Assembly: GCA_021772075.1 (NCBI GenBank)
Contig: JAETNQ010000035.1
Span: forward strand, 1 to 38,622
DNA from: Lachnospiraceae bacterium
GTDB lineage: Bacteria; Bacillota; Clostridia; Lachnospirales; Lachnospiraceae
Direction of reading: 5' to 3'
Length of the DNA: 38,622 nucleotides
The notes beneath the pieces are model-generated. The model was not told the DNA's origin, did no database searches, and worked only from the letters and a program-made list of their open reading frames with translations. The position numbers were made by a program, and so were the translations under genes. Positions 8,885 to 16,834 of the stretch are shown here, one piece after another; within the stretch, counting starts at the first letter, position 1, and each line of letters begins with the position of its first letter.

Positions 8885-9666
8885 TGGGGGAAGGGCATAA
8901 GGCAGTAAAGCTTTCCGGAAGGCTGCGGACAGTGGCCGGAATGGTAACGAAAGGGAATATCGTATGCGATGCAGGGTGCGACCATGGCTTTGTATCCATT
9001 TATCTGGTCCGGGAGGGGATAAGCCCCAAAGCGATTGCGATGGATGTCAACGAGGGTCCTCTGCGGGCAGCCGGGGAGCATGTGAGGGAGTTTGGGCTGG
9101 CGGACTACATAGAGACCAGGCTGTCCGACGGAGTGGCGGCTCTTAGCCCGGGCGAGGCGGATACATTGATCTGTGCGGGCATGGGCGGCAGACTGATCAA
9201 GAGGATCATGGAAGAGGGGAAAGAGAAGATCCGGCAGATGCAGGAAATGATTCTGCAGCCCCAGTCGGAAATAGGGGCGGTAAGGGAATATCTGAGGAAA
9301 GAAGGATATTCTATCGCAGATGAAAATATGGTTTTGGAAGAGGGAAAATACTATCCGGTAATAAAGGCTCTGCCCGCATTTTCCATGCAAGAGGCTTTGA
9401 AAAAAGACGGGAAGAGGCTGGCGGACAGAGCGGAGCAGGGCGGAGAACAGGGAGATGCCGGATGGCATAAAATAGAAGATAAATACGGGCCGGTGCTGCT
9501 GAAAAAGAAAGATCCTGTATTAGAGGATTATTTGCGGCGGGAGCAGAAGCTTTGCATGCAGATCATGGAAAATCTTCGTAAAAACGGCAGGGAAACGCAA
9601 AGGCGCCAGGAAGAGATCGGGGACAGGCTGCGCGGGATCGAGGCTGCGCTTTCCTGTTACCGGTAA
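8884..9666 (+). CDS. trmK: tRNA (adenine(22)-N1)-methyltransferase TrmK
   Basis: A 260-residue class I SAM-dependent methyltransferase expected to make m1A22 in tRNA. SAM motif I is CDAGCDHGFVSIYL (about residues 30-43), the acidic end of strand 2 is AIAMDVNEGPL, and the TrmK-type GMGGRLIKRIMEEG follows at about residue 99. The C-terminal part is a charged helical coil (about residues 210-255), as in the family. Translation is coupled to rpoD through a TGATG overlap. A short charged stretch around residue 180-195 (LADRAEQGGEQG) appears to be a linker insertion. Confidence 0.9.
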   Translation: MGEGHKAVKLSGRLRTVAGMVTKGNIVCDAGCDHGFVSIYLVREGISPKAIAMDVNEGPLRAAGEHVREFGLADYIETRLSDGVAALSPGEADTLICAGMGGRLIKRIMEEGKEKIRQMQEMILQPQSEIGAVREYLRKEGYSIADENMVLEEGKYYPVIKALPAFSMQEALKKDGKRLADRAEQGGEQGDAGWHKIEDKYGPVLLKKKDPVLEDYLRREQKLCMQIMENLRKNGRETQRRQEEIGDRLRGIEAALSCYR

Positions 9667-9698
9667 AGAGTAGATAAAAGAAAGGCAGGGGCATTCGT

Positions 9699-10499
9699 AT
9701 GGAAAGCAAAAAAAGCGTGGAATGCGGCATAATAATAGAAAGCCTGGAGCAGTTATGCGCCCCGGTGTTTGCAGAGAACTGGGACAATGTGGGACTGTTG
9801 GCGGGACGCCGGGATAAAGAAGTGGAAAAGATATGCATTGCAGTGGACGCGACGGATGCGGTCGTGGAAGAGGCGGTGAGGAAGGGGGCGGATATGCTTC
9901 TGACCCACCATCCGCTTATTTTTTCTGCCATGAAAAAGATCAATACGGATGACTTTATCGGAAGGCGCCTGGTAAAGCTGATACGGAACGATATCAGCTA
10001 TTATGCGATGCATACGAATTTTGATGTGATGGGGATGGCGGACGCGGCGGCGGACGAGATCCGGTTAAAAGAAAGACAGGTATTGAGCATCACTTATGAG
10101 GATGAGATCGCGAAAGAGGGGATCGGAAGGTACGGGAAGCTGCCCCAGGTTATGACGCTGGAAGAATGCGCCTCTTATGTAAAAGATGTATTCCATTTGG
10201 AGAGCGTGAAGGTTTACGGAGAAAGGGATGTGGCGGTAGAGTGCGCCGCCGTATCGCCGGGATCGGGCAAATCCATGATACGCCCGGCGGTGGAGGCCGG
10301 GGCGGAGGTGCTGATTACCGGGGATATCGAACATCATGAGGGGCTGGACGCGGTGGCCCAGGGACTGGCGATCATTGATGCGGGGCATTATGGATTGGAA
10401 AAGATTTTTGTTCCTTATATGATGGAGTATATCGAGAGGGAATTCCCGCAGATCGCTGTTTTTGCGGCGAAGGAAGGGAATCCGTTCTGGTTAGCGTGA
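9699..10499 (+). CDS. Nif3-like dinuclear metal-centre protein (YqfO/YbgI family)
   Basis: A 266-residue Nif3-family protein, corresponding to the short form without the middle PII-like insertion. Metal ligands are visible in LLTHHPLIF (about residues 69-77), in YAMHTNFDV and in DAGHYGLEK near the C-terminus, and GDIEHHEG is also typical. The family forms a hexameric ring with two metals per subunit; its activity is still debated (GTP cyclohydrolase-like or a tRNA/metal role). It follows trmK by 32 bp, a conserved pairing in Firmicutes. Its stop codon lies inside the first stem of the structured repeat at 10494. Confidence 0.92.
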   Translation: MESKKSVECGIIIESLEQLCAPVFAENWDNVGLLAGRRDKEVEKICIAVDATDAVVEEAVRKGADMLLTHHPLIFSAMKKINTDDFIGRRLVKLIRNDISYYAMHTNFDVMGMADAAADEIRLKERQVLSITYEDEIAKEGIGRYGKLPQVMTLEECASYVKDVFHLESVKVYGERDVAVECAAVSPGSGKSMIRPAVEAGAEVLITGDIEHHEGLDAVAQGLAIIDAGHYGLEKIFVPYMMEYIEREFPQIAVFAAKEGNPFWLA

Positions 10500-10605
10500 G
10501 AAGTACATCTAAAGCTCACGCCAGAGGGCGTTTCGCTAAGATGTACTAGACTTGCTTCGCAAGTCTTTCTCACGCAGAAGAATGCCCAAAATGCGGGCAT
10601 TCTTC
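10494..10605 (+). repeat. Structured palindromic repeat element, copy A
   Basis: A 112-nt element with five stems. P1 is 10494-10502 with 10567-10575. P2 is 10502-10510 with 10539-10547 (A10502 can pair in either P1 or P2). P3 is 10518-10522 with 10527-10531, with an AGAG loop. P4 is 10549-10555 with 10559-10565. P5 is 10577-10587 with 10595-10605. P1 encloses P2/P3 and P4 as a three-way junction, and P5 stands alone as a terminator-like hairpin without a T-run. The element begins at the nif3 stop codon. A second copy at 16642 keeps every stem while changing paired bases. Confidence 0.9.
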
Positions 10606-10652
10606 CCGCTGGCAGACTAAGTGGTTGAGGAATGGTATTATTGTCACAGATA

Positions 10653-10680
10653 TTTATGTCATAAAATGTTTATGTCATAA
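10653..10680 (+). repeat. Direct repeat TTTATGTCATAA upstream of the ATPase gene
   Basis: Two perfect 12-bp copies, at 10653-10664 and 10669-10680, with a 16-bp period, 20 bp before the ATPase start. A TTGTCA at 10641-10646 could be a -35, but no good -10 lies at the proper spacing. The repeats could be an operator for the module. Confidence 0.5.
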
Positions 10681-10699
10681 GGCGATCATGGGGGTTTAG

Positions 10700-11977
10700 A
10701 TGAGGATAGAGCTGGAAAATGTGGGGAAAATTGGACGGGCGCGGATTGCATTGGACGGGATTACAGTGATCGCGGGCGAGAACAGTACGGGAAAGAGTAC
10801 TGTGGGGAAGATGCTTTATAGCGTATTTAAGGCATTTTATAAAATTGGGGAACATATTAGGGAAGAAAGAGTACGTGCTATTTATAATGTTTTTGCGGAA
10901 GGGGTTTTAATTCCTCCACAAGGTTCTTTAAAACAGTTGTTTTTTGGGAAAATTTCGCAGATGCTTGACGAGTTAGGTGAATATAGAGGAAATGAACAAA
11001 AAATTATTGACGAGTTTGAAGGCCTCTATAAGAAATTATTTTCCCATCCTTTGATTAAAGGAAATGGAGAGCGTTTAGAATCGAAAGCGAAAAAAATAAA
11101 TGATTATTTATATTTGGACGATGGAGAGCTGGTAAAGTTTATTCTTAAAAAAAGTTTGGAAGCGGAATTTGGGGAGACGATAGGGCATTTGAATTTCCCT
11201 GAGGAAGAGAGCCATATTGCTATAGAAATAAAGGACGATGCCATCGATTTTCAGGTGCTGGCAGACGGGGAGATAGAGATTCGGCAGTTTATCAGCCTGA
11301 TGAAGGAGATTATCTATATAGATGATCCGTTTGTGGTGGATAATTTGCATAGAAATGAGTTTCATGTTTTCGATACGCTGAGGCATCGGAGCGATTTGCA
11401 GAGGAAACTGGCGAAAGGCAAAGCCGGGCTGGAAAATATATTGGAAGAACTGGCCGTTCAAAAGAAAATGCAGAATATTTTAAATGCCATGAAGGGAGCC
11501 TGTGACGGTGAAATTGCAGCAGACTATTATGACAATTATGTATATAGATCCGAGGGGCTGCGGGATAGCTTGGCGATGGTTAATTTGTCCACGGGCATGA
11601 AAAATTTTGTGATACTAAAGCAGTTGCTGCAAAATGGAAGCATTGATGAGAACGGGATCATTATTCTTGATGAGCCGGAGATTCATTTACATCCTGAGTG
11701 GCAGTTGAAATTTGCGGAAATTATTGTGCTGCTTCAGGTGGAATTCGGCATCCATATTTTGTTGAATACGCATAGCCCCTATTTTTTGAATGCGGTTGAA
11801 GTGTATACGAATAAGTATGGAATCGGGAATAAGTGCAGATATTATTTAGCGGAAGAAAAAAATGGCAGAGTAAGTATGGAGGATGTTTCCCGCCAGATAG
11901 AGCTTATTTATGCGAAATTGGCAAGGCCGTTGCAGGATTTGGAAAATATGGGGTATTGGGATGGAAATACGGTATGA
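10700..11977 (+). CDS. AAA/OLD-like ATPase (AAA_15/AAA_21 type)
   Basis: A 425-residue SMC/ABC-like ATPase. Walker A is GENSTGKST (residues 26-34), an ABC-type signature LSTGMK is at 296-301, Walker B IIILDEPEIHLHPEW begins at 320 (Asp324, Glu325), and the switch histidine is in NTHSPYF (His358). The centre (about 60-280) is helical and charged, where family members carry the coiled-coil insert. There is no C-terminal TOPRIM domain, so it is not a full OLD nuclease. Ribosome-binding site GGGGG lies 4 nt before the ATG. It overlaps the next gene by 17 nt. Base composition is clearly more AT-rich than the flanking housekeeping genes, suggesting acquisition. ATPases of this kind are core parts of several phage-defence systems. 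Confidence 0.85.
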   Translation: MRIELENVGKIGRARIALDGITVIAGENSTGKSTVGKMLYSVFKAFYKIGEHIREERVRAIYNVFAEGVLIPPQGSLKQLFFGKISQMLDELGEYRGNEQKIIDEFEGLYKKLFSHPLIKGNGERLESKAKKINDYLYLDDGELVKFILKKSLEAEFGETIGHLNFPEEESHIAIEIKDDAIDFQVLADGEIEIRQFISLMKEIIYIDDPFVVDNLHRNEFHVFDTLRHRSDLQRKLAKGKAGLENILEELAVQKKMQNILNAMKGACDGEIAADYYDNYVYRSEGLRDSLAMVNLSTGMKNFVILKQLLQNGSIDENGIIILDEPEIHLHPEWQLKFAEIIVLLQVEFGIHILLNTHSPYFLNAVEVYTNKYGIGNKCRYYLAEEKNGRVSMEDVSRQIELIYAKLARPLQDLENMGYWDGNTV

Positions 11978-12557
11978 TGAAATAGAAATATTCCGCGATA
12001 ATATTTCTACGCTTAAGAAAACCTCGCTGGATGACGAAAATATGGTAAAGTACTATATGACGGATGCAGAGGTTTCGGTGATTCATTTTGATAAAGTGAA
12101 AAAAGCGTATGTCAGAAGCTTGGAGCGAAAGCCGAAATTTCTGCCCTGTTCCAGTGATGCGCTGTATATAGGAAGCGGAGGGAAGATCTGTTTTATTGAA
12201 TTTAAAAATGGAAAAATAAATGACAAACAAAAATATAACGTTTATCAGAAAATTTATGAAAGTTTATTGATTTTTTGCGATATTACAGGCGAGAGCATTT
12301 CTTTTTGCAGGAATCACGCAGAATTTATATTGGTTTATAATGAAACAAAAAATGACAAAATAAAAGAAGAAAAGGAAGAGGGCAGACTGCAAGAGTCCGA
12401 ATCAAGGGTAGAGATCGGTAAGTATTTCCATAGGAAAGGAAAGAAACATTTTATCAGGTTTGGTCTGGAAAGGTTTGAAAGACTGTATTTTCAAAGAGTT
12501 TTTACATATACGGAAGCAGAATTTGAGAATGAGTTTGTAAAAGGCATAAGCAAATAA
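11961..12557 (+). CDS. Small protein with PD-(D/E)XK-like signature, partner of the ATPase
   Basis: A 198-residue protein with no recognised family name. It shows Asp66 (CSSDALYI) and, 13 residues later, Glu80-Phe-Lys82 in a hydrophobic strand followed by NG (ICFIEFKNGK), then a helix with Lys and Gln (KQKYNVYQKIYES). This order matches the catalytic core of PD-(D/E)XK nucleases, though the fold is inferred. The C-terminal half is basic and aromatic (HRKGKKHFIRFGLERFERLYFQR). I chose the ATG at 11961; a longer in-frame start at 11910 lies deep within the ATPase gene and has no ribosome-binding site. Overlap with the ATPase gene implies coupled translation and probably a complex. Confidence 0.65.
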   Translation: MEIRYDEIEIFRDNISTLKKTSLDDENMVKYYMTDAEVSVIHFDKVKKAYVRSLERKPKFLPCSSDALYIGSGGKICFIEFKNGKINDKQKYNVYQKIYESLLIFCDITGESISFCRNHAEFILVYNETKNDKIKEEKEEGRLQESESRVEIGKYFHRKGKKHFIRFGLERFERLYFQRVFTYTEAEFENEFVKGISK

Positions 12558-12620
12558 AAAATAATGCACTAGGTCTGCTGGAAAACACAGGCTGAAAACA
12601 TTCGGAATGGGAGGGTGTGT

Positions 12621-14276
12621 ATGGTAACGGTAACGATCGACGGCGAAAGAAGGCAGTACGAAGAAGGCACGACGTATGAAGAGATTGTCCGGGAATATCA
12701 GGAGAAATACAATAATAGGATCGCGCTGGTCACGGTTAACGGAAAGATCAGGGAATTGTTTAAAAAAGTGAAAAAGGACTGCGAGGTTTCTTTTTTTACG
12801 ATCAGCGACCCCGTAGGGCATAAATCATACGTAAGGACGGCGATCATGCTGATGATCAAGGCCTTGCATGACGTGGCGGAAGAGGGAAGCCTGGAAAAGG
12901 TAAAGGTGGAGTTTGCCATCGGCTCTGGGTATTATTGCAGCGTGAAAGGAAAGGTGAAGCTGGACCAGGAGTTTATCGACAGGCTGAATCAACGGATGCG
13001 GGAGCTGGTGGAGGCCGATCTGCCTTATGTGAAAAAATCTTATCCATTGGGCGATGCGGTGGAGATCTTCCGCAGCCAGAATATGAAAGAAAAAGAAAAG
13101 CTGTTCCGTTACAGGAGAAGTTCTTATGTAAACGTATATTGCCTGGACGGATATTACGATTATTATTATGGTTATATGCTGCCGAGTACGGGGTATGTCA
13201 AGTATTTCCAGGTATTTGCCTATGAAGACGGCCTGATGCTTCTGCTTCCGGATCCCAAATCGCCGGAAAAGCTGCCTTCGATGGAGCCGAGGAAAAAATT
13301 GTTTGATACGCTGAAGCAGTCGGACGATTGGGGAAATATGGTCAATGTAGGAACGGTGGGCGATCTGAACGATCAGATCTGCCGGGGAAATATCAACGAT
13401 CTGATTCTCGTGCAGGAGGCGCTTCAGGAGAGGCGGATCGGGGAGATCGCGAGGGAGATCGTGGAGCGGAAAGGCATAAAATTCGTGATGATCGCAGGTC
13501 CCTCCTCGTCGGGGAAAACCACATTTTCCCATAGGCTGTCGATACAGCTTCGCACTTATGGGCTGTCCCCCCATCCGATCGCGCTGGATAATTATTTTGT
13601 GAACCGGGAAGATACGCCCAGGGACGAAAAAGGGGATTATAATTTTGAATGCCTGGAAGCGATCGACGTGGAGCAGTTTAATAAAGATATGCTCGATCTT
13701 TTGTCTGGAAAGACGGTAGAACTTCCCAGTTTTAATTTTAAGACGGGGAAAAGGGAATACAAGGGCGATTATAAGACATTGGGGCCGGAGGACGTCCTCG
13801 TGATCGAAGGCATCCATGGGCTGAATGACGCGATGTCGTACGCGCTTCCCAATGAGAGCAAGTATAAAATCTATATCAGCGCCCTTACGAGCATTAACAT
13901 TGACGACCATAACCGGATCCCGACCACCGACGGGCGGCTCCTGCGCCGCATGGTAAGGGATGCGCGGACGCGGGGGACATCGGCGAAGCGGACGATCGAG
14001 ATGTGGGCTTCCGTGAGGAAAGGGGAAGAGGAATATATTTTCCCGTTCCAGGAAAGCGCGGATGCGATGTTTAATTCCGTGTTGATTTATGAGCTGGCAG
14101 TCTTGAAACAATATGCGGAACCCCTTTTGTTTGGGATAGGAAAAGGAGAACCGGAATATTATGAGGCGAAAAGGCTGTTAAAATTTTTGGAATATTTTAT
14201 CGGCGTCAGCAGCGACAATCTTCCGAAAAACTCCATATGCAGAGAGTTTGTGGGTGGAAGCTGTTTCCATGTATAA
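12621..14276 (+). CDS. Nucleoside kinase with TGS-like N-terminus (uridine kinase-like)
   Basis: A 551-residue fusion. Residues 1-60 resemble a TGS domain (VTIDGERRQYEEGTTYEEIV), residues about 70-240 resemble the threonyl-tRNA synthetase second additional domain (IGSGYYCSVKG), and residues about 285-490 form a uridine kinase-like P-loop kinase with Walker A GPSSSGKTT near residue 292 and LDNYFVNREDTP after it. The fusion is a known Firmicutes form expected to phosphorylate a nucleoside with ATP or GTP; the exact substrate is uncertain. The ATG at 12621 is preceded by GGGAGGG at 5 nt; a GTG at 12615 overlaps that site and is rejected. It follows the AT-rich ATPase module with a 63-bp gap. Confidence 0.88.
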   Translation: MVTVTIDGERRQYEEGTTYEEIVREYQEKYNNRIALVTVNGKIRELFKKVKKDCEVSFFTISDPVGHKSYVRTAIMLMIKALHDVAEEGSLEKVKVEFAIGSGYYCSVKGKVKLDQEFIDRLNQRMRELVEADLPYVKKSYPLGDAVEIFRSQNMKEKEKLFRYRRSSYVNVYCLDGYYDYYYGYMLPSTGYVKYFQVFAYEDGLMLLLPDPKSPEKLPSMEPRKKLFDTLKQSDDWGNMVNVGTVGDLNDQICRGNINDLILVQEALQERRIGEIAREIVERKGIKFVMIAGPSSSGKTTFSHRLSIQLRTYGLSPHPIALDNYFVNREDTPRDEKGDYNFECLEAIDVEQFNKDMLDLLSGKTVELPSFNFKTGKREYKGDYKTLGPEDVLVIEGIHGLNDAMSYALPNESKYKIYISALTSINIDDHNRIPTTDGRLLRRMVRDARTRGTSAKRTIEMWASVRKGEEEYIFPFQESADAMFNSVLIYELAVLKQYAEPLLFGIGKGEPEYYEAKRLLKFLEYFIGVSSDNLPKNSICREFVGGSCFHV

Positions 14277-14315
14277 AAGCATGAAATGAAAATTTTCAGG
14301 AAGAAAAAAACAATC

Positions 14316-14738
14316 GGTACTAAGTAGAATAAATGATCGCGGCCGCATCGAAAGATGCGGGTGAGGAAAGTCCGGGCTTCACAGGGCAGGATGCCGGATA
14401 ACGTCCGGTGGAGGCGACTCCAAGGCTAGTGCAACAGAAATAAACCGCCCCATGGAAGAGCTTTTGTTCTTTCGTGGAAAGAATCAAACTTGTTTGGTTC
14501 TTTGGCGTACCAGGCTTTTTGCCTGCTACGTTGGTAAGGGTGGAAAGGCAGTGTAAGAGACTACCGTCTGCCTGGTAACAGGCGGAGCCATGTAAACCCC
14601 ATCCGAAGCAAGACCAAACAGAAAGCGAAAGGCTTGCCCGGCCTGCTTTCAGGTAGGTCGCTGGAGATTACCGGCAACGGTGATCCTAGATAGATGATCA
14701 TTCACGACATAACCCGGCTTATCGTTCTGCTTAGTACC
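14316..14738 (+). ncRNA. rnpB: RNase P RNA
   Basis: RNA component of ribonuclease P, which matures tRNA 5' ends. The universal core is visible: GAGGAAAGTCCGGGCTTCAC in the 5' third (about 14363), the CAACAGAAA segment near 14442, the AGAGACTACCG region near 14568, and the 3' core GACATAACCCGGCTTA near 14706. The 5' end (GGTACTAAG at 14316) pairs with the 3' end (CTTAGTACC at 14730-14738) as stem P1, which sets the boundaries. A long stem near 14455-14530 is probably the variable P12 arm. Confidence 0.96.
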
Positions 14739-14787
14739 TTGTGTTTCATAAATTTATTACAACAAATAAAACGTAGTCTTTGAGTGA

Positions 14788-14817
14788 TAAAATCTCTCCG
14801 GAGCCGGAGGGATTTTT
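14788..14817 (+). terminator. Rho-independent terminator after rnpB
   Basis: A GC-rich hairpin (CTCCGG paired with CCGGAG, extended by ATC with GAT around one mismatch) is followed by TTTTT. It lies 50 bp after rnpB and 28 bp before the next gene. Confidence 0.75.
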
Positions 14818-14844
14818 GAATCATGGGAGAAAGGCGGATAGAAT

Positions 14845-15867
14845 ATGGCTGTGGAAAAAGCGGATAATTTGCCGGAAGAGGCGGCGCGGGATTTTACGGT
14901 CCGGCAGCATAAAGCGGCATATGGGATAGGAATCGCGATCATAGGGATGGGCATTTTCTTTCTGGTTTTGGATATCATATATCATGTTTCCCATATAGCG
15001 TTGTGGATGTACGCGGTGATCCTGCTGATTCTCCTGTTCGGGATGCTGGTCTGCCTGGAGGCGAAGAACCGGCAGCTTGCGGTGACGAAAAACGGTTTGT
15101 ATTATTGCAATATGTTTGGAGTGGCAAAACGGTTTGAGGTAGAAGATATCGGTTTTGCAAAAGCCGTTTTTAGCACGGCATGGCATCTGGATTGTGTGCT
15201 GTATGATAAAAAGGGGAAGAAAATATGCCGCTTGGAGGCAGGCATGGAGAATATGGACCGCATGTTTTTGTGTCTGCATGATAATAAAGTCGATATTCAT
15301 ATGGGAAAAGGGGTAAAACAGGCGATGGGAGACCTTGCGCCATCGGAAATGGGGATGTTTTCCCAGGAAATCATGGAGGAGGAAAATCTGCCGGATTTAT
15401 CTGGGAGAATATATGGACAGGCTGAGGCGCTGCTGGAAGAGTGGAAGGAGAGGAACCGGAAGCTGGGGGCGGAGCTGCTTTATGGATATGCGGAATATTA
15501 TGGCGGCCGGCTCGATCCGGAGGCGGATGTGCAGCCGGAAAGCAGCCGGATCACCGGAAACGGTAAGAAACTGCCGGAGGATTATGTATGCGTCCTGGAA
15601 GTCTATATACAAAAAGATGGATCTATGGTGCGGAACAGAAAGGGGAAGCTGCAATATATGGTCTGCCCGGTATTTTATAAAAGGAAAGCAATGACGAAAG
15701 AAGCAGAGATCCGTTTTTACTATAATGCGGGGTGGAAAGAGGATATGGAAAGCGTTTTGGCATATTGGGAAAAATATCTGCCGAAGCATAAGTTTGTGCT
15801 GGAGCAGACAGGATTGGAATATGAACTGAAGAAGGAAATCAGGACAGGAGGAGATCGGAGTGAATAG
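14845..15867 (+). CDS. Membrane protein with PH-like region, function unknown
   Basis: A 340-residue protein not recognised as a named family. Residues about 25-75 form two hydrophobic segments (GIGIAIIGMGIFFLVLDI and ALWMYAVILLILLFGMLV). The following stretch (QLAVTKNGLYYCNMFGVAKRFEVEDIGFAKAVF) has the strand pattern of bacterial PH-like domains next to a membrane. The remainder is soluble and charged, with a helical region (EALLEEWKERNRKL). GAAAGG lies about 10 nt before the ATG. Its end overlaps the ZIP transporter gene by 8 nt, so the two are co-translated; a link with metal transport is only contextual. Confidence 0.65.
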   Translation: MAVEKADNLPEEAARDFTVRQHKAAYGIGIAIIGMGIFFLVLDIIYHVSHIALWMYAVILLILLFGMLVCLEAKNRQLAVTKNGLYYCNMFGVAKRFEVEDIGFAKAVFSTAWHLDCVLYDKKGKKICRLEAGMENMDRMFLCLHDNKVDIHMGKGVKQAMGDLAPSEMGMFSQEIMEEENLPDLSGRIYGQAEALLEEWKERNRKLGAELLYGYAEYYGGRLDPEADVQPESSRITGNGKKLPEDYVCVLEVYIQKDGSMVRNRKGKLQYMVCPVFYKRKAMTKEAEIRFYYNAGWKEDMESVLAYWEKYLPKHKFVLEQTGLEYELKKEIRTGGDRSE

Positions 15868-16639
15868 CAGTATACTTATTGGAATAGGTATTCCGTTTTT
15901 AGGGACAATGCTGGGGGCGGCCTGTGTTTTTCTGCTGAAAGGAGAAATGAATGCAATAATGCGCAAGGCGATGCTGGGATTTGCCTCGGGGGTAATGGTG
16001 GCAGCATCGGTCTGGTCGCTGCTGATTCCGGCGATGGATCTGTCGGAGCCGATGGGAAAGTTTGCTTTTGTTCCTGCGGCAGCGGGCTTTTTGCTGGGGA
16101 TTGCTTTTCTGCTCATTTTGGATCGGGTAGTGCCGCATCTGCATCTCGGCAGCGAAGAACAGGAGGGAATCAAGAGTAATTGGAAGAAATCCACGATGCT
16201 GGTACTGGCGGTAACGATCCACAATATACCGGAGGGAGCGTCCGTGGGGATCGTGCTGGCGGGGGCTATGGCCGGGGGAAGCCCGATTACTATGGCAGGA
16301 GCCATCGCTTTGTCGGTGGGGATCGCCATACAGAATTTCCCGGAAGGGGCGATCATATCGCTGCCGCTGAAAGAGGAAGCGGGAAAGGGAAAGGCTTTTG
16401 TGCTGGGGACGCTGTCCGGGATCGTGGAGCCGGTGGCGGCCGGTTTGACGCTGCTTCTGGCCGGCCTGATCGATCCGTTTATTCCTTATACCCTGGCTTT
16501 TGCGGCGGGGGCTATGCTTTATGTAGTGGTGGAAGAGCTGATACCGGAATCGGCAGAAGGGGAACATTCCAATATGGGAACGATTGGGTTTGCGGTCGGA
16601 TTCGTCATTATGATGGCGCTGGATGTGGCATTAAGTTAG
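15860..16639 (+). CDS. ZIP-family divalent metal transporter
   Basis: A 259-residue inner-membrane transporter of the ZIP family (zinc and possibly iron or manganese uptake). The metal-binding helix IV motif HNIPEG is in TIHNIPEGASVGI (about residue 120), and helix V carries IQNFPEGAIIS (about residue 157). About eight hydrophobic segments are visible. A cytoplasmic loop contains HLHLGSEEQEG (about residue 94), the expected variable metal-binding loop. GTG start at 15860 with AGGAGGAG 6 nt upstream. It overlaps the preceding gene by 8 nt. The structured repeat and a terminator follow directly. Confidence 0.93.
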   Translation: MNSSILIGIGIPFLGTMLGAACVFLLKGEMNAIMRKAMLGFASGVMVAASVWSLLIPAMDLSEPMGKFAFVPAAAGFLLGIAFLLILDRVVPHLHLGSEEQEGIKSNWKKSTMLVLAVTIHNIPEGASVGIVLAGAMAGGSPITMAGAIALSVGIAIQNFPEGAIISLPLKEEAGKGKAFVLGTLSGIVEPVAAGLTLLLAGLIDPFIPYTLAFAAGAMLYVVVEELIPESAEGEHSNMGTIGFAVGFVIMMALDVALS

Positions 16640-16641
16640 CA

Positions 16642-16752
16642 GTGTGAGAAGTACTTCTAAAGCTCATGCCAGAGGGCATTTCGCTAAGAAGTACTAGACT
16701 TGCTTCGCAAGTCTTTCTCACACCGAAGAACGCCTGAAATACGGCGTTCTTC
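16642..16752 (+). repeat. Structured palindromic repeat element, copy B
   Basis: Second copy of the element at 10494, with the same spacing until one deleted base in the P5 loop. P1 is 16642-16650 with 16715-16723, P2 is 16650-16658 with 16687-16695, P3 is 16666-16670 with 16675-16679, P4 is 16697-16703 with 16707-16713, and P5 is 16725-16734 with 16743-16752. It starts 3 bp after the ZIP transporter stop. Against copy A, four base pairs are changed on both sides. Confidence 0.9.
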
Positions 16753-16767
16753 CCGTTGATGGTTTGT

Positions 16768-16807
16768 GCCGCCGGGAGGCAGAAGCTGCCTGAAAAGCGG
16801 CGTTTTT
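16768..16807 (+). terminator. Rho-independent terminator after the ZIP operon
   Basis: An outer stem GCCGC (16768) with GCGGC (16797) and an inner stem GGCAG/CTGCC (16778-16790) are followed by GTTTTT. It ends transcription from the ZIP gene and faces the converging two-component operon, whose last codon is at 16835. Confidence 0.65.
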
Positions 16808-16834
16808 CCTGTTGGCGGTTTTTTCAGGGGTGAA

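Noticed and set aside
10577-10605. P5 hairpin of repeat copy A as a normal rho-independent terminator
   Set aside because: The stem is strong but is followed by CCGCTGGC, not a T-run.
12825-14111. Long reading frame on the minus strand opposite the nucleoside kinase gene
   Set aside because: It is the antisense shadow of a clear kinase gene and has no domain pattern or ribosome-binding site. Similar antisense frames opposite dnaG, the lipoproteins and the HlyD gene were rejected for the same reason.
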